8,099 bases of DNA, from the NCBI GenBank assembly GCA_003449595.1, contig DMHB01000007.1, positions 1 to 8,099 on the forward strand. The letters run 5' to 3'. The translations under genes were made by a program, and so were the position numbers. This DNA comes from Microscillaceae bacterium. Its GTDB lineage: Bacteria > Bacteroidota > Bacteroidia > Cytophagales > Microscillaceae. Of this stretch, positions 6,588 through 8,099 are shown piece after piece. The notes under the pieces were generated by a model. That model did not search any database, was not told the DNA's origin, and was given only the letters and a program-made list of their open reading frames with translations. Within the stretch, counting starts at the first letter, position 1. Each line of letters begins with the position of its first letter.

Positions 6588-8096
6588 ATGCAACCATCCT
6601 CAATCACAAATGTGTCATTACCTCTTGTTGATACTTCAAACCCACTCAGTGCGAAAACTTTGAGGCTTCAGGAAACTACCGATATAGTGCAGAAGTGGGC
6701 TGATGAGTTAGATACCCTTTTGCGGCATAGTTTCGATAATGATTTACACGATTTTACAGCATCCCTACTTCATTTTTTGGCCTACCGTTGTGGAGCTTAC
6801 CGTGGGTGTTGGTTTTCGCGTTCTGAAGACACGACTGCCACTTCTTTTGTTTTGAAACACACTTTTGCTTGTAGCGAAAAACACATTACCACGCCACAAT
6901 ATTCGTTAGGAGATGGTTTGATAGGGCAAGCAGCTTTGCGGCAAGAGATTGTCATTTTCGACCAAATACAGCCCAATTTATCGCCGTATAAAGCCGGAAG
7001 CCTAAGTTTTTCCCCGCAAGGGATCTTGATACTGCCTTTGATTTTTGGAGCGCAAACATTGGCTGTTGTTGAACTGGTTTTTTTGCAGCCACTTAGTGAT
7101 GCAGTTGTGCTATTTCTGCAAAGAAGTCGTTCTAATATGGCTTCTTTTCTAGAAAGCATTACCAATTTGATGCGCACCAAGGCTTTGTTAGCTGAAACCC
7201 AAAACCAAAAAGAGATATTACGTGCACAAGAAGAAGAGTTAAGGCAAAACTTAGAAGAATTAGCAACTACACAAGAAGCGCTTAAGGATAAAAATACCGA
7301 AATCACTAAAGCATTTGAAGAATTGGCTGTTTATAACAACCGTATTATGCAGAGTTTAGCTTATGGGCAGCGTATGCAAAAAGCGGTTCTACCCTCCTCA
7401 ACACGCTTGACGAAAGCTTTCAAAGAGTATTTTCATATTTATTTACCAAAAGATGTAGTTTCAGGTGATTTTTATTGGTATGCACAAACCAAGGAGGTGA
7501 AAATTTTTGCAGTGGCTGATTGCACCGGACACGGCGTGCCCGGTGGGTTTATGTCGATGATTGGGAATATGCTTCTCAACCAAATTATTATAGGTCAGAA
7601 AATACACCAGCCCCACGAAATTTTGAGCCGGTTACACAAGCTCATTTACAATACCCTAAAACGTGACGAAAATGCAGGCAACGAAGGGATGGATATTGCA
7701 CTTTGCACCTTAGAGTATTTGCCGTTTGATAAGGTGAAAGTTGTGTTTTCAGGTGCGAAAATTAACCTAATTTACAGCAAGCAAGGGGTTTTGGATCAAC
7801 TCAAGGCCGATAGGCATTCCATCGGGGGGATGGGGCTACACCGTATCTTGGAATTTAGGTATCAGGAAATTTTACTAAACCAAAACGACTGCCTGTTTTT
7901 TGCCACAGATGGGGTATTGGATATTTGCAACGATTTTAGACGCAAGTTTGGGCAAACCCGATTAATGGCCTTTTTGCAAGAATACCATACTTTGCCGATG
8001 GCCGAAATGGGCGAAAAATTAAAACAGATTCTTGCTGATTTTCAAGGGAATGCCGACCAACGCGATGATGTAACTATGATCGGAATTCGACTTTAA
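6588..8096 (+). CDS. Cytoplasmic GAF, coiled-coil, SpoIIE/PP2C serine/threonine phosphatase
   Basis: This complete 502-residue protein has neither signal peptide nor membrane segment, so it is cytosolic. Residues about 31-195 form a GAF-type sensor domain with the typical GDGLIGQAALRQEIVIFDQI stretch at 108-127; its ligand is unknown. Residues 200-270 are a long coiled coil rich in E, Q and K. It leads through SLAYGQRMQKAVLPS into the phosphatase domain. That domain has KDVVSGDFYWY (288-298, D294), DCTGHGVPGG (311-320, D311), GMDIALC with D369, TDG with D441, and D493/D494 in the last strand, so the PP2C metal ligands are all present. The family dephosphorylates STAS-type anti-anti-sigma factors in partner-switch pathways; the actual target is not encoded here. 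Its catalytic half resembles that of the membrane phosphatase at 871-3006. A terminator upstream and a -7 element suggest it is transcribed alone. The stop is 3 nt from the window end. Confidence 0.93.
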   Translation: MQPSSITNVSLPLVDTSNPLSAKTLRLQETTDIVQKWADELDTLLRHSFDNDLHDFTASLLHFLAYRCGAYRGCWFSRSEDTTATSFVLKHTFACSEKHITTPQYSLGDGLIGQAALRQEIVIFDQIQPNLSPYKAGSLSFSPQGILILPLIFGAQTLAVVELVFLQPLSDAVVLFLQRSRSNMASFLESITNLMRTKALLAETQNQKEILRAQEEELRQNLEELATTQEALKDKNTEITKAFEELAVYNNRIMQSLAYGQRMQKAVLPSSTRLTKAFKEYFHIYLPKDVVSGDFYWYAQTKEVKIFAVADCTGHGVPGGFMSMIGNMLLNQIIIGQKIHQPHEILSRLHKLIYNTLKRDENAGNEGMDIALCTLEYLPFDKVKVVFSGAKINLIYSKQGVLDQLKADRHSIGGMGLHRILEFRYQEILLNQNDCLFFATDGVLDICNDFRRKFGQTRLMAFLQEYHTLPMAEMGEKLKQILADFQGNADQRDDVTMIGIRL

Positions 8097-8099
8097 AGT

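Noticed and set aside
6797..7306. A 169-codon open frame on the minus strand inside the GAF phosphatase gene
   Set aside because: It lies wholly antisense to a clear multi-domain protein, and its translation is a low-complexity S/C/K-rich mix with no recognisable motif.
1..8099. CRISPR repeats, tRNA genes, insertion-sequence ends or target duplications
   Set aside because: Reading both strands showed no regularly spaced repeats, no tRNA-like cloverleaf and no transposase motifs.

Overview
The window reads as chromosomal DNA from a member of the Bacteroidota, most likely an aquatic or gliding Cytophagales-type bacterium. Four things point there. The exported proteins have signal peptides ending in A-Q ('FAQ', 'LLAQ', 'KAQ', 'LWAQ'). 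No start codon is preceded by a GGAGG-like Shine-Dalgarno sequence. The promoters have the Bacteroidota form (-33 TTTG, -7 TAnnTTTG). The gene families (DUF481, DUF1573, 7TMR-DISM plus SpoIIE phosphatase) are characteristic of the phylum. The order-level guess is inference only.

Left part, minus strand (1-3788). Reading leftwards in the direction of transcription, the order is rplU (L21), rpmA (L27), a strong intrinsic terminator, a 711-residue membrane phosphatase (7TMR-DISM sensor, coiled coil, SpoIIE/PP2C domain), and a DUF481-type outer-membrane protein that runs off the left edge. The L21-L27 operon has the best promoter in the window. That promoter fixes the L21 start and rules out a longer reading frame.

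Right part, plus strand (3973-8096). A divergent intergenic region separates rplU from three genes for exported thiol-related proteins: a TlpA/ResA-like thioredoxin (WCVPC), a thioredoxin-fold protein of the PRX_like1 type (CNHC), and a three-domain DUF1573 protein whose first and third domains carry CGC motifs. In all three mature proteins nearly every cysteine sits in a recognised motif. Two terminators bound the DUF1573 gene. The window ends with a complete 502-residue cytoplasmic GAF, coiled-coil, SpoIIE phosphatase.

The two SpoIIE phosphatases share the coiled-coil exit motif and a complete set of PP2C metal-binding aspartates but have different sensors, one membrane/periplasmic and one cytosolic. 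No anti-sigma kinase, STAS protein or sigma factor is encoded here, so their targets lie elsewhere. I see no mobile element, CRISPR array, tRNA or rRNA. Nothing here is clearly a new system. The most interesting points are the exported thiol cluster and the paired phosphatases.
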